Shown here piece by piece: positions 1 to 9,074 of a DNA stretch of 26,555 bases. The notes under the pieces were generated by a model that did not search any database, had not been told where the DNA came from, and was given only the letters and a program-made list of their open reading frames with translations. Every line of letters starts with the position of its first letter. Positions within the stretch are counted from its first letter, which is position 1. The position numbers were made by a program, and so were the translations under genes. Origin of the DNA: Spirogloea muscicola (Eukaryota; Streptophyta; Zygnematophyceae; Spirogloeales; Spirogloeaceae); NCBI GenBank assembly GCA_009602725.1, contig WELB01000077.1:383134-409688 (forward strand), read 5' to 3'.

Positions 1-736
1 CATGCTTGTGACATCGAAGTGTGTACTGAAGTTGGTGGTTTTTCATGGATGCAGGCTATCCTATGGACTGTCGCGATTTGGGCGGAGATTCCTGCTGCGA
101 TAATCCAAAACGGCTGGAAGAAGGCAGCCATCCTTCCCAAGTGGGATCAGGACAGTGCCATGCTTGATCAAGATCAACTTGAGCCCTATGATGAGGCCGC
201 CGACTTGCAAGAGCTTGAGCGCGATATCGCCGACCTGAAGCTCGGGCCAAATGGGCTCAGTGCCGAAGAAAATCTTAATCTTCCAGGGGAAGACGAAGTA
301 AGTGACGCTTGCAACTTATGCTTCCTTCTTAAGCTTCTATGGCATATGCAATGTAGAATGAATGTTGAAGCATTGAATGATGCTGTCATCGTCACATATG
401 GTGACATTCGATGTGTTGAATCAGGTTGAGGCTCCATCCACACTCACAGATGAACAGATCGTTTCTCAAATCCTACCCTCAACAAGCAATGACGGTGAAG
501 ACGATGACTCCGATAATCCTCCCTCTCGATGGATAACGCACAATGAAGCGACTGTATTGATAGGGCAAGTAGGTAGATACCTTGCACAAGGAATGCATCG
601 CTTCACACAACAGGACATCTTGATGTGCGAGCATTGGCAAAATATGGTGGCGAACGATGCGGTTCTACACATGCTTAGCAGGAAGCAGGCTAAGTTCTCG
701 ACATACATGTCTGCGGAAAGAATTGACAACAAGTAG
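1..736 (+). CDS. pogo/Tigger-like DNA transposase, C-terminal part (partial at the left edge)
   Basis: This is the tail of a transposase of the pogo/Tigger (CENP-B-like, DDE_1) group, which cuts and pastes its own DNA element. The recognisable parts are the helix after the catalytic core, with WAEIPAAIIQNGWKKAAI matching the family pattern 'AW..I....I.NCW+KAGI', and the acidic tail, with LTDEQIVSQIL followed by a run of D and E. One intron is visible. The donor GTAAGT starts at 298 and the acceptor ends at 424; both sides are phase 0, so 1-297 joins 425-736 and ends with TAG. The catalytic DDE residues would lie to the left of the window. The frame is open back to base 1. The T-rich stretch ending GATGCAG at 54 could instead be an intron end, which would make the exon start at 55. 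A domesticated host gene is possible, but the terminal repeat at 1370 favours a transposon. Confidence 0.72.
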
Positions 737-1308
737 ATAACATAACACTAGACTTACTTCATCACCGTTGACACATCCTCCCTTTCCGTCAGCCCCTTCC
801 TCCATCGTATCGTCATAGTGCTGGGGCGATTGGGGGTGGCATAGGTCGAGTGGTGGTCCCTTGGTTCGAAATTCGGGTTGCTCGACACGGACATATTGCT
901 CACTCGTACTCACCACTTCAGCGGTGGTTGCCATTTCACCTTGGCTCCCCTCCCCTCGTCTCAACCCTATCGTCCTCCTCCGTTCTTTCCCTTTCCCCCA
1001 CCTTGGATGCGATAGCTATTGTTGTCCGTATGCTTGACTTACCTCATGTTGGTCGATGTGCGATACCTCTGCTAGTGTGCACATGGTGAATATCAATTGG
1101 ATCACCTCAAGTGGTTGTATGCATGTGTGTCCTTATCTCGGTCGATATGGGATGCCTATGCTTGTAAAGACACTGGGGACGAATGCTTGACTCCACCTTG
1201 TGGGATAAACTTGCCCATTGGCATTTTGAAAAAGAATATGGCCATTTGTGGATTGTTTTGCTATACGTACTTTTGCCCCCAAATGTACCTATGTGGCTGC
1301 GTAGGAAC

Positions 1309-1370
1309 ACCTCGATGTAGTTACGCATTTTTGCCAAACCGACCTGTGTAACTACATCGAGGTATGACTG
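1309..1370. repeat. terminal inverted repeat and subterminal hairpin of the pogo-like element
   Basis: The 16 bases at 1309-1324 (ACCTCGATGTAGTTAC) are the perfect reverse complement of 1348-1363, with a 23-bp spacer. The outer arm forms the element's terminal repeat up to 1370. An inverted copy of the terminus just inside the end may be a second transposase-binding site. This is inferred from position and sequence only. Confidence 0.8.
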
Positions 1371-1414
1371 TACTCCCAATCTAACATAATCTACAGCAAA
1401 GTGACCCGCTCAGT

Positions 1415-1475
1415 AGAAGAAAGGGCTCGCCCATAGAGAAGAGGGGCTGGCAAAGCCAGCCCAAAAAGAATGGAC
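1415..1475 (-). repeat. GGGCTGGC hairpin repeat, full copy
   Basis: The core is GGGCTGGC AAA GCCAGCCC (1444-1462), a perfect 8-bp stem with a 3-base loop. It sits in a unit of about 60 bp that is the near-exact reverse complement of 6022-6083. A second small stem, GGGCTCGCCC, lies in the left half. The family recurs many times in the window. Confidence 0.85.
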
Positions 1476-1753
1476 TGTCCAAAGCCAAAGAAAGAGATGC
1501 CAAAGAAGAACTACTCTACCAAACACAACAGCACACTAGGGAAGCTCAATACCCACGAGTGAGCAACAGCAGGTCAGAATAGCTCGATGCGGGGAAGGAG
1601 GCGCTCCGCCGAGACCCGGAGGTCAGTAACCACGGGTCAAAGAATAAAGGTCGCTAATCGATGCCAAAATACTAGATGTCAGATACGAAGCCCTTCTGCC
1701 ACCAACTAGAGCTCGGCCAACTTTCTGGTGCAAGGCATTAGCCAGCCCAGGCG

Positions 1754-1986
1754 TTGGGTGCTCGGTGGCTCGAACTGCTCCACCAGCTTGCCCGTCACGC
1801 CGTCGCTCGCGGCTTCCATGGGGAGCCGGTGGACTTTCCTGCAGCCGGGTCGCTCGCCCAGGTGTATCGCATGCGCCTGGCCGTCTCGCTGCAGAGGTCA
1901 ATGGCCTGTGCGCTGCACCTGCGTGCCGGCCGAGCCCTCGCTGCTGCCTCTGGCTCTGGCCAGGGGACGTCCTTCCAGGAACTTAG
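1754..1986 (+). repeat. dispersed coding-like repeat B, copy 1
   Basis: The plus-strand reading contains LLHQLARHAVARG and AQVYRMRLAVSLQ. Related readings occur at 8056-8131 (LQQLVRRAVTRR), 10443-10560 (GRVYRIRLAISL) and 10655-10860 (ARVYNKRLAISI). The copies are diverged. Conserved reading across copies suggests the family once encoded protein, but I do not recognise it. The Copia element begins directly at its right edge. Confidence 0.55.
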
Positions 1987-2560
1987 TGTTGAATATTGTA
2001 ATATGTTGAATCGGCGGGTCGGGGTGGGTGACCATCCCGCCCGTCTATTGGGCCCTGAGAGTCTCCCCTGGATAAGAGAGAGAAGGCGCGCGGGGCGCAT
2101 GAATTGAAAGGGAGGCCAATTCAAGCCAATACATTGTTCAGGCAGAGTCGAGTGAAGATAAGAAGAGATAAGAAGAAGTGGCACTCCTAATGGGGGCAAG
2201 GGCTGCGAAAAGCCAGCCCAAAAAGAATTCACAAAGATTCAGAGGGGCCTAAGAGCGGAGAGCAGCTACAAAGGGGCCTGAGGATGCAATGGTAAAACAG
2301 GGGGAGGATGGATCACTCGATAAGTACGAGTGAGGAGCCTCAGAAAGGCCCCCTGGATAAGGGAGGCCTCGGGCACCCGTTGTGCTCACTCTCCACATCT
2401 GAGGCCACGCGGTGCGCCCGTGCGCCCTAGCCAGGCTGCCACCCACCTTGGGTGAGGGCGGAGCCTGTGCTGTCTGACTGTCTGTCTGAGATCCAAGTCT
2501 GTCTACCACCATGAGTACATCTGCGTCTGAGTTGCTGCGACGAGGTCGCTCTGCTGGGTC
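1987..2560 (+). repeat. left LTR of the Copia element, long form
   Basis: The LTR starts with TG at 1987 and matches the right LTR over its first 90 bp and again from about 2350. Between them lies an extra segment of about 275 bp, bounded on both sides by the 12-bp direct repeat CCCCTGGATAAG (2065-2076 and 2350-2361). The extra segment carries a degenerate copy of the GCCAGCCC hairpin repeat (about 2199-2219). The exact LTR end is unclear; similarity to the right copy continues to about 2560. Confidence 0.75.
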
Positions 2561-2577
2561 ATCCAAATATTCAGAGG

Positions 2578-5202
2578 ATGAAGAAGCTCAAGAACCTGGT
2601 GCATGGAGTCGAACCTTTTGTAAGAGATGTTGAACCCGACTTCTGCCGGAGTTGTGTTCAGGGTAAACTTCATCTTCAACAACCGCTTTCTGGTGAGCAC
2701 TTTAGAGCTTCTACGCTTCTGGAGCTGGTGCATTCTGATGTCTGTGGCCCTATGCAAGTACCATCTTTAGGGGGCAGCAGATATATTTTGTCCTTCATTG
2801 ATGATGCCAGTCGATGGAGCAAGGTTTACTTTCTGAAAAACAAGAGTGAAGTGTTGGACAAGTTCATGCGTTTCAAAGCTGCAGTTGAGTTGCAGACAGG
2901 GAAGAAGCTTAAGGCTCTTAGATCTGATAATGGTGGAGAATATACTTCTAAGGAGTTTGAACGGTTCTGTCAGCAACAGGGCATACACAGGCAGTTGACA
3001 GCGACCTATCGTCCTCAGCAGAATGGTGTGGCGGAGAGGTGGAATAGATCCGTTATGGAGATTGCAAGGTGCTTACTGTTCCATTTGTATACACCATCAG
3101 AATTCTGGGCTGAAGCAGTCGCAACGGCCGTTTATCTGAAGAATAGAATGCCTACTAGTGCAGTAGAAGGCATGACGCCACAGGAGGTCTGGACTGGCAA
3201 GAAACCTACAGTTGCTCATCTTAGAGTATTTGGTTGTTCTGCGTGGGTGCATGTTCCTACTGAGATGAGACACAAGTTGCAATCCAAGGCTCGTCAGTGT
3301 GTTATGGTAGGATATGGTGAACACGTGAAAGCGTGGAAAATGTTTGATCTTGAGAACAGGAGGATGATCTTCAGCAGAGATGTAGTGTTTGATGAGCAGA
3401 GAGGTCCAGATTATTCTGCATTTCCGTTACGGCCTTCTGAGACAGTGGGAGACATGCAATGGTGGCCTGTATCTGAAGAGCCTGACATTGTGAATACTGT
3501 GGAAGCAGGGTCTGAATCTGGTGATGGAGTGGAAGCAAGGGCAGGAGGTGAAGACCTGGAGGAGAATGCTGCTCCATTTGGAGTATCTAGGACAGATATT
3601 CGTGCTTTAGCTGCTGTAGTGTTACATGAGCCTCTCACAATGCAAGAGGCCATGAGTAGTGATGCAGCACTCAAGTGGAAAGCAGCAGCAGAGGCAGAAC
3701 TAGATTCTATCAAGGAGAACAAGACTTGGGATTTGGTAGAGTTACCTGCTGGCAGGAAGGCGATACCCAGCAAATGGGTGTTCAAGATCAAACTGAAGGG
3801 TGATGGGTCTGTCGATCGGTATAAAGCACGCCTTGTTGCTAAAGGCTGTGCTCAGAAGGAAGGGATTGACTACAATGAGACATTTGCTCCAGTGGTTAAG
3901 AATAGTGCTGTCAGAAGTTTGCTGGCTATGGCAGCTATTCATGATTTGGAAATTGAGCAGATGGACGTCACCACAGCATTCTTGAATGGTGATCTTGAGG
4001 AAGAGATCTACATGCAACAGCCTGCAGGTTTTGAGGTGAAGGGCAAGGAGAGTCAAGTGTGCAAGCTGAAGAAAGCGCTGTATGGGCTTAAACAGGCGCC
4101 CAGGGCCTGGTATGCACAGATTGACACTTTCCTACTGAACCAAGGTTTCAAGAGATCTGAGGCTGATCACAGTGTGTATGTGAGGGAGAAACCTGCTAAG
4201 GTGGTTCTAGCACTGTATATTGATGATCTGATCTTACTGGGAGATTCAGCTACTAAAGTGAAGAGAGTAAAGCAAGAGCTGAGTAGTAGATTCAAGATGA
4301 AGGATCTTGGGCCCTTGGAGTATTTTTTGGGTATTCAAATCAAGAGAGATAGAAGCCAGAGGATACTGACCTTGAGTTTGTCAAAGTACATTACTGAAGT
4401 CTTGGACAGATTTGGTATGCAAGACTGCAACCCTATCTCTACCCCACAGGATACTAAACAGACTTTGAGCAAGGATCAGGGACCCAAGACAAATCGAGAT
4501 AGACAGAAGATGGCACAGGTGCCTTACAGGGAGGCAGTGGGATGTTTGATGTACATAGCTGTGGCAGCACGTCCAGACATAGCAGCAGCAGTGGGAGTGG
4601 TTGCTCAGTTTGTGCAAGATCCTGGTGTTGAGCATTGGAAAGCTGTCAAGAGAATCATGCGATATCTGCAGGGAAGCAAGACTCTGTGTTTGACATTTAG
4701 AAATACAGGAGATAAATCTGATGAACTGGTGGGATTTTGTGATGCTGACTTGGGACGCAGTCTGGATGATAGAAAGTCAGTAACAGGTTATGCTTTCCAG
4801 TTGGGAGCAGGAACAGTCAGTTGGAGTAGTAGGAAACAGCCGACTGTGGCGACTTCAACTGTTGAAGCGGAGTACATGGCAACGACTGCAGCAGCAAAAG
4901 AAGCAATCTGGCTGAGGAGACTACTACAAGAATGTGGATTCCTCTCTTCATCGAGCGCAACCACTTTGTTCAGCGACAGTCAAGGTAGCATTGCTTTGAT
5001 TAAGAATCCAGTCTATCATGCTCGTACTAAGCATATTGAGATACAACATCATTTCATCCGAGAGAAGGTAGACGAAGGAGTCATCAAGATGCAGCACTGT
5101 AGTTCAGCAGATATGACTGCAGATATTCTGACCAAGGGCTTGTTTAAGCCCGAGTATGATAGATGTAGAAGTTTGCTAGGTCTGGCTGATTCACATATTT
5201 AG
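2578..5202 (+). CDS. Copia-type pol open frame: integrase, reverse transcriptase, RNase H
   Basis: This is a single open frame of 874 codons and part of a fossil LTR element. In order it shows the end of a GAG-pre-integrase zinc knuckle, an integrase core, a chromodomain-less linker, a Copia-type reverse transcriptase with a YIDD active-site box, and a C-terminal RNase H. The frame stops just before the purine-rich GTGGGAG and the right LTR, the usual place for a Copia pol end. The first ATG may not be a true start, since the upstream part of the polyprotein is not present. Codon use is less GC-rich than in the host exons to the right, as expected for a mobile element. Confidence 0.9.
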   Translation: MKKLKNLVHGVEPFVRDVEPDFCRSCVQGKLHLQQPLSGEHFRASTLLELVHSDVCGPMQVPSLGGSRYILSFIDDASRWSKVYFLKNKSEVLDKFMRFKAAVELQTGKKLKALRSDNGGEYTSKEFERFCQQQGIHRQLTATYRPQQNGVAERWNRSVMEIARCLLFHLYTPSEFWAEAVATAVYLKNRMPTSAVEGMTPQEVWTGKKPTVAHLRVFGCSAWVHVPTEMRHKLQSKARQCVMVGYGEHVKAWKMFDLENRRMIFSRDVVFDEQRGPDYSAFPLRPSETVGDMQWWPVSEEPDIVNTVEAGSESGDGVEARAGGEDLEENAAPFGVSRTDIRALAAVVLHEPLTMQEAMSSDAALKWKAAAEAELDSIKENKTWDLVELPAGRKAIPSKWVFKIKLKGDGSVDRYKARLVAKGCAQKEGIDYNETFAPVVKNSAVRSLLAMAAIHDLEIEQMDVTTAFLNGDLEEEIYMQQPAGFEVKGKESQVCKLKKALYGLKQAPRAWYAQIDTFLLNQGFKRSEADHSVYVREKPAKVVLALYIDDLILLGDSATKVKRVKQELSSRFKMKDLGPLEYFLGIQIKRDRSQRILTLSLSKYITEVLDRFGMQDCNPISTPQDTKQTLSKDQGPKTNRDRQKMAQVPYREAVGCLMYIAVAARPDIAAAVGVVAQFVQDPGVEHWKAVKRIMRYLQGSKTLCLTFRNTGDKSDELVGFCDADLGRSLDDRKSVTGYAFQLGAGTVSWSSRKQPTVATSTVEAEYMATTAAAKEAIWLRRLLQECGFLSSSSATTLFSDSQGSIALIKNPVYHARTKHIEIQHHFIREKVDEGVIKMQHCSSADMTADILTKGLFKPEYDRCRSLLGLADSHI

Positions 5203-5208
5203 TGGGAG

Positions 5209-5500
5209 TGTTGAATATTGTAATATGTTGAATCGGCGGGTCGGGGTGGGTGACCATCCCGCCCGTCTATTGGGCCCTGAGAGTCTCCCCTGGATAAGGG
5301 AGGCCTCGGGCACCCGTCGTGCTCACTCTCCACATCTGAGGCCACGCGGTGCGCCCGTGCGCCCTAGCCAGGCTGCCACCCACCTTGGGTGAGGGCGGAG
5401 CCTGTGCTGTCTGACTGTCTGTCTGAGATCCAAGTCTGTCTACCACCATGAGTACATCTGCGTCTGAGTCACTGCGACGAGGTCGCTCTGCTGGGCCGCC
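5209..5500 (+). repeat. right LTR of the Copia element, short form
   Basis: The LTR begins TGTTGAATATTG directly after the purine-rich GTGGGAG. It is almost identical to the left LTR but lacks the extra segment of about 275 bp. Sequence from about 5448 to 5640 continues into a short reading frame (MSTSASESLRRGRSAG) that also follows the LTR-like copies at 8132 and 10127. The LTR end therefore lies somewhere between about 5447 and 5640. Confidence 0.75.
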
Positions 5501-5790
5501 GTCTCAACGAGGGCCACCGCCTCAACGAGGCCGATCTGCTGGACCTGGAGGACGCTCAGTGGAGGAGCAAGACTGGAGAAACACAGATGCTGAGCGCGCC
5601 GTGTACAACACAGGTCAGGTGCAAGAGCGCGCAGCACAGGACGGTTTTCACATAGCCTCTCTGACCTGCGACTGCTTAGCAGGGGTTACTGAGTAGTAAG
5701 TAGCTGCTTTGTTACTTCTTGAGTGCTTCTTTCTTAGTGCTTCGCCTTAGTGCTTCGCTTGGCCCCCTTCTTCTTGGGCTTCTTGTACTC

Positions 5791-5890
5791 TGCTCATTCT
5801 TTTTTGGGCTGGCTATTCCAGCCCCTATCCTCAATGGGCGAGCTCTTTCTTCATTAGCCAGCCCAAAAAAGAATGAAGAAGAAAGGGCTA
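5791..5890. repeat. GGGCTGGC hairpin repeat, head-to-head composite
   Basis: A plus-oriented copy (GGGCTGGCTATTCCAGCCC at 5806-5824, then AATGGGCGAGC) is directly followed by an inverted half copy (GCCAGCCCAAAAAAGAATG). A further half copy lies at about 5906-5945. The unit matches the copies at 1415 and 6022. Confidence 0.75.
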
Positions 5891-6021
5891 CTCTACCAGG
5901 GCTACTTTTCCAGCCCCTATCCTCAATGGGCGAGCCCTTCTTCTACTCTACCAAACACGAGGACAGACTAGGGAAAGCTCAGTACCCGCGCTGCTAAGCG
6001 CTTATCTTCTTCTTTGGACAT

Positions 6022-6083
6022 TGTTCATTCGTTTTGGGCTGGCTTTGCCAGCCCCTCTTCTCTATGGGCGAGCCCTTTCTTCT
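6022..6083 (+). repeat. GGGCTGGC hairpin repeat, full copy
   Basis: The core GGGCTGGC TTT GCCAGCCC (6036-6054) has perfect 8-bp arms and is followed by CTCTTCTCTATGGGCGAGCC. This is the reverse complement of the unit at 1415-1475. A looser copy follows at 6118-6147. Confidence 0.85.
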
Positions 6084-6440
6084 CTTCGGCCCCTCAGAAC
6101 CTTTGTCAAATCTTTTCGGGCTGGCCTTGTTTGTTTTCGCAGCCCTTGCCCCCATCGAAACGGAAGCGCGGCCAGATTGACTGGTGGCTGGGAGAGGCCA
6201 GCCAAAGGAACAAGGTCTGAAGGAGCTGGAGTGTGAAGGACTAAGACATCAGCCAGGGGACTCTCTATAACGAAAGCTGTGGATCGCCAAGCCCGGGCTG
6301 CCGGCGGCGCAAGGAAAAGCGGGGAGGCATTAGAATGGGGCTGCAACGGTAAAATTGAGCAACGGATACTGCAGGAGCAAGGGTTCAGGGGTCTGAGGTT
6401 GGGTGAAGAACTCACCCCCTCTCCCATCTCGGGTGCCCCC

Positions 6441-6447
6441 TATATAG
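6441..6447 (+). promoter_or_regulatory. TATA-like motif in a repeat-rich region
   Basis: TATATAG lies in a GC-rich context and is followed by an AGA-rich run. No gene starts within reach, so if it is real it may belong to a decayed mobile element. This is a motif match only. Confidence 0.2.
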
Positions 6448-6837
6448 CCCAACAGACTGCGAGCCCGGCCACAAGAAGAAGAAGAAGGGCCCGGGTGGGA
6501 TAACTGGCACCCAGTCTAGCGTTCACGACCCAGACCCGTCCACGATCTGTCGACGGCTATCAACGGGCTACCACCGACAATCTACCCATCCATCAGCAAC
6601 CACTGACATACTGACGGTCCCCCCCGTCACTAGCAGCTGACGGTCACTAACCCCAGGCTATCGTGAGCCGTCTACGTTCCCGTCAACATACGGCTAACAA
6701 CGCCGTCAAGGCAGTCCTACAGCGCTGCCGCCTCCCGTCGCCGTTCCAGCGCCAGCATCATGCTGTCTCGCGCGTCACGACTTCGGGTTGCGCCGCTCTC
6801 AGCTCTAGGTTGAATTCACGCTTCCCAGCCTGGTGAA

Positions 6838-6980
6838 GTGTCCGTCTCCAGGCATCTGTCAAGCCTTTCCTGCGGCACTGACAGTCAATTTACTTATCAG
6901 CCGGATGCGGTGTCTAGTCTCCAGGCATCTGTCATTACATTACTGCTGCATTGACATTCCAGCCATGTAAAATCGTTACA
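6838..6980. repeat. imperfect 73-bp tandem duplication
   Basis: GTCTCCAGGCATCTGTCA occurs at 6844-6861 and again at 6917-6934. Similar flanks follow each copy ('TGCGGCACTGACA' and 'TGCTGCATTGACA'). Two units are visible. Confidence 0.75.
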
Positions 6981-7034
6981 CTCTCAGTAGCTGGCCTTTC
7001 CCAGCCACCAGTCAATCTGGCCGCGCTTCCTTCT

Positions 7035-7116
7035 CAGTAACCTCTAGTCAGTAGATGCAAGTCAGCTTGCCGCCGGCTTGCTACTCAGACTTGCATCTGC
7101 TCACTAGAGGTTACTG
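7035..7116. repeat. long imperfect hairpin, 29-bp arms
   Basis: The arm 7035-7063 (CAGTAACCTCTAGTCAGTAG...) pairs with 7088-7116 with two mismatches, leaving a 24-base loop that is itself partly self-complementary. It may be the remnant of a foldback or MITE-like element. No flanking duplication was recognised. Confidence 0.85.
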
Positions 7117-7184
7117 AAAGTCCCCATTGGGAGTGCCACTTCTCTCCTACCACTTTCTTTCTCTCTTCTGAAGAATGACTCTTC

Positions 7185-7300
7185 CAGTAGATGGCGATGG
7201 CTGTGATTGGCCAGCCCAGAGGAAACAATGAACAAGGTTCGAAGGGGCCAGAAAAGCGTTGAAGCACACAGCGACTCAAGTGGCCACTGGGTGCTCCACA
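7185..7300 (+). repeat. dispersed repeat C, copy 1
   Basis: This stretch resembles 18972-19078. Shared blocks include GTGATTGGCCAGCCCAGA, GGGCCAGAAAAGC, GCAGCGACTCAA and GGCCACTGGGTGCTC. It carries the GCCAGCCC half of the hairpin repeat, so the two families overlap. Confidence 0.8.
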
Positions 7301-8055
7301 TCAATCTCTGGACGTCGTTCACACCATTGAGCCTCGCAATCGAAGTCCCTCTCCGACAGGCCCTTGGTTCACATACGTCGCTTATCTTACCTAGCTTTGT
7401 CCTCGAACTAGCTTGTGCCGTGAGCAGTGTATGGCTCACTAACTGAAATCTGGCCTTCATTTCAATGCTTGCACTTCTCCGGAGGTGCACTCCTTGCACC
7501 TTCGCTTCCACTGTCAAGCACCTACATGAGCTAAGCTCTGGGCCTTGTCTAATGAATGCACCACAGCTGAAGCGCTAAGGGTTGGTCAGATGCGCACCGC
7601 AGGGCTTGTAAGCACAGTGCAGGGTCGTAGAGTAATTGTTATGGATCAAGGACTCAGAAGCCCAGGGACCTCATGCTTTGGGGCTTTCATGAGCTATCTT
7701 ATCCCTTGAGCAGGCACCCTCAGTGCTGGGCTAGCTTTTCACAGCCGTCGCCTCCTTTGCCTGCCCTCAGCTCATGTGAGTCCTACTACACAGGGGTACT
7801 GAGAGGGCCTGTTGCCTGTTGCCCAGCGAGCGGCGGCTGCACGTCGCTGTAGATGCCCTTCAAATCCCTGCGTCATGCACCTCGGGTGCCTTCACAGCCG
7901 CCCCGCCCCTCCTTATCAGCAGCCGCATTCTTTCGAGTCGCCAAGCGGCTGATGCCAAGGAACGGAAGTACACAGACCAGCGCGCTGACGATGGATGTGT
8001 TGCATAGCACTTGCAGTTGACGTCCACGGGGCCCTTGAGACTTGCTGGCTCGACC

Positions 8056-8131
8056 CACTCCAGCAGCTTGTACGGCGTGCTGTGACCCGACGCTATGGGC
8101 AGCAGAGCAGCCCCGCTTCGATGCCCATCTG
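8056..8131 (+). repeat. dispersed repeat B, copy 2 (left piece)
   Basis: The text GCTGTGACCCG...CAGCAGAGC..CAGCCCCGCTT matches the start of the copy at 10664. The match breaks off exactly where the LTR-like TGTTGAATATTG begins at 8132. The missing continuation (TCGGGTGTAC...) is found at about 10447. Confidence 0.6.
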
Positions 8132-9074
8132 TGTTGAATATTGTAATATGGTGAATCGGCGGGTCGGGGTGGGTGACCATCCCGACCGTCTCATTGGTCC
8201 CTGAGAGTCTCCCCTGGATAAGAAAATGCGTGTGTGTTAAGAGATGGGGAGGCCATGTGTGGCCAAGTACAACGGCAAGCACATTGGACAAGGGAGGCCT
8301 CGGGCACCCGTCGGGCTTACTCCCCACAGCTGAGGCCACGCCGTGCGCCCTAGCCATGGCTGCCTACCTACCCTGGGTGAGGGCGGAGCCTGTGCTGTCT
8401 GACTGTCTGTCTGAGATCTGAATCTGTCTGCCGTCATGAGCGCACCTGCATCTGAGCTGCTGCGACGAGGTCGATCTGCTGGACCTGTGGACAAAGGCAA
8501 ACGTCCAATGGAGGAGCTGGAGGAATGCAGACTCTGAGGACGCTGTGTACAACACACAGGGATAGGTACAGGAGCAGGTACAAGAGCGCGCAGCCCAGTT
8601 AAGTTTTCAGGTTATGGGCCCACCACGCTTCCGCTGCGCGGTATGGAGGAGACTGCTGCTACATTGGGAGTATGTAGTTCAGACTATTTTGCTTTCCGCT
8701 TACGGCCATCTGAGACAGTGGGAGAAGTGCAATGGTGGCCTATGTCTCAAGAGCCTGACATTGTGGCTACTGTGGAGGCAGGGTCTGACTGTGGCAATGG
8801 AGTGGCAGCAAGGACAGGAGGTGAAGATCTGGAGGAGACTGCTGCTACATTGGGAGTATGTAAGACAGATGTTCGTGCTTTTGCTGCTGTTGTGTTACAT
8901 GAGCGTCTCACAACGTAGTAGTCGTCTGGGTGAAGATCAGTGCAATGTATCTCTAACAGTATCATATGCAGGCGGGAGTCCCTTAAGTATGGCAAGAACT
9001 AGGAATTGGACTGGAACCTCCTCTCCAATGTCGCGCAGCGGAAGCTTGGTTGGCCCATAACCTGAAAACTCCCC

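Larger units (their letters stand above)
1..1370 (+). mobile_element. right end of a pogo/Tigger-like DNA transposon
   Basis: The transposase tail is followed by about 630 bp of non-coding DNA. The element then ends in GAGGTATGACTG at 1370, directly followed by TA at 1371-1372. Read outward-in, the terminus is CAGTCATACCTCGATG, which fits the CAGT... start of pogo/Tigger inverted repeats and their TA target duplication. The 737-1300 stretch shows no other gene. The left end lies outside the window, so length and completeness cannot be judged. Confidence 0.7.
1371..1986. other. repeat-bearing spacer between the DNA transposon and the LTR element
   Basis: No host gene is recognised here. The stretch holds a full copy of the GGGCTGGC hairpin repeat (1415-1475). 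It is followed by a segment near 1505-1560 that also occurs near 5940-5995 ('CTACTCTACCAAACAC'). From about 1754 a dispersed coding-like repeat begins. Open frames in this stretch look like shadows of that repeat. Confidence 0.6.
1987..5500 (+). mobile_element. Ty1/Copia LTR retrotransposon, young but not whole
   Basis: The element runs LTR, pol region, polypurine-like GTGGGAG, LTR. Both LTRs open with TGTTGAATATTG. Over the roughly 250 bp they share they differ at about one position, so the insertion is recent. The parts order integrase, reverse transcriptase, RNase H places it in Ty1/Copia. No gag or protease part was recognised, so it is broken, by about one large break. The right boundary is uncertain because sequence resembling the start of the internal region follows the right LTR, as in a tandem or recombined pair. 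Confidence 0.88.
5641..8055. other. repeat-rich intergenic stretch
   Basis: No convincing gene is seen on either strand. The stretch holds several hairpin repeat copies (5791-6150, with a degenerate one near 6190), a TATA-like TATATAG at 6441, a CCGTC/GACGG-rich stretch (6540-6720), a 73-bp tandem duplication (6838-6980), a strong 29-bp hairpin (7035-7116) and a dispersed repeat (7185-7300). From 7300 to 8055 I see only open frames without family resemblance. Confidence 0.6.

Noticed and set aside
855-895. GGTTCGAA resembling a tRNA T-loop
   Set aside because: No acceptor, D or anticodon stem could be placed around it; it lies in the transposon's non-coding tail.
1982-5679. CTTAG at 1982-1986 and 5675-5679 as a target duplication of the young Copia element
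   Set aside because: The sequence before the right copy does not end in CA, and LTR similarity stops earlier, so the match is probably chance.
7860-8357. Minus-strand open frame of 165 codons
   Set aside because: It runs across the boundary between repeat B and the LTR-like segment at 8132, so it cannot be one real gene.
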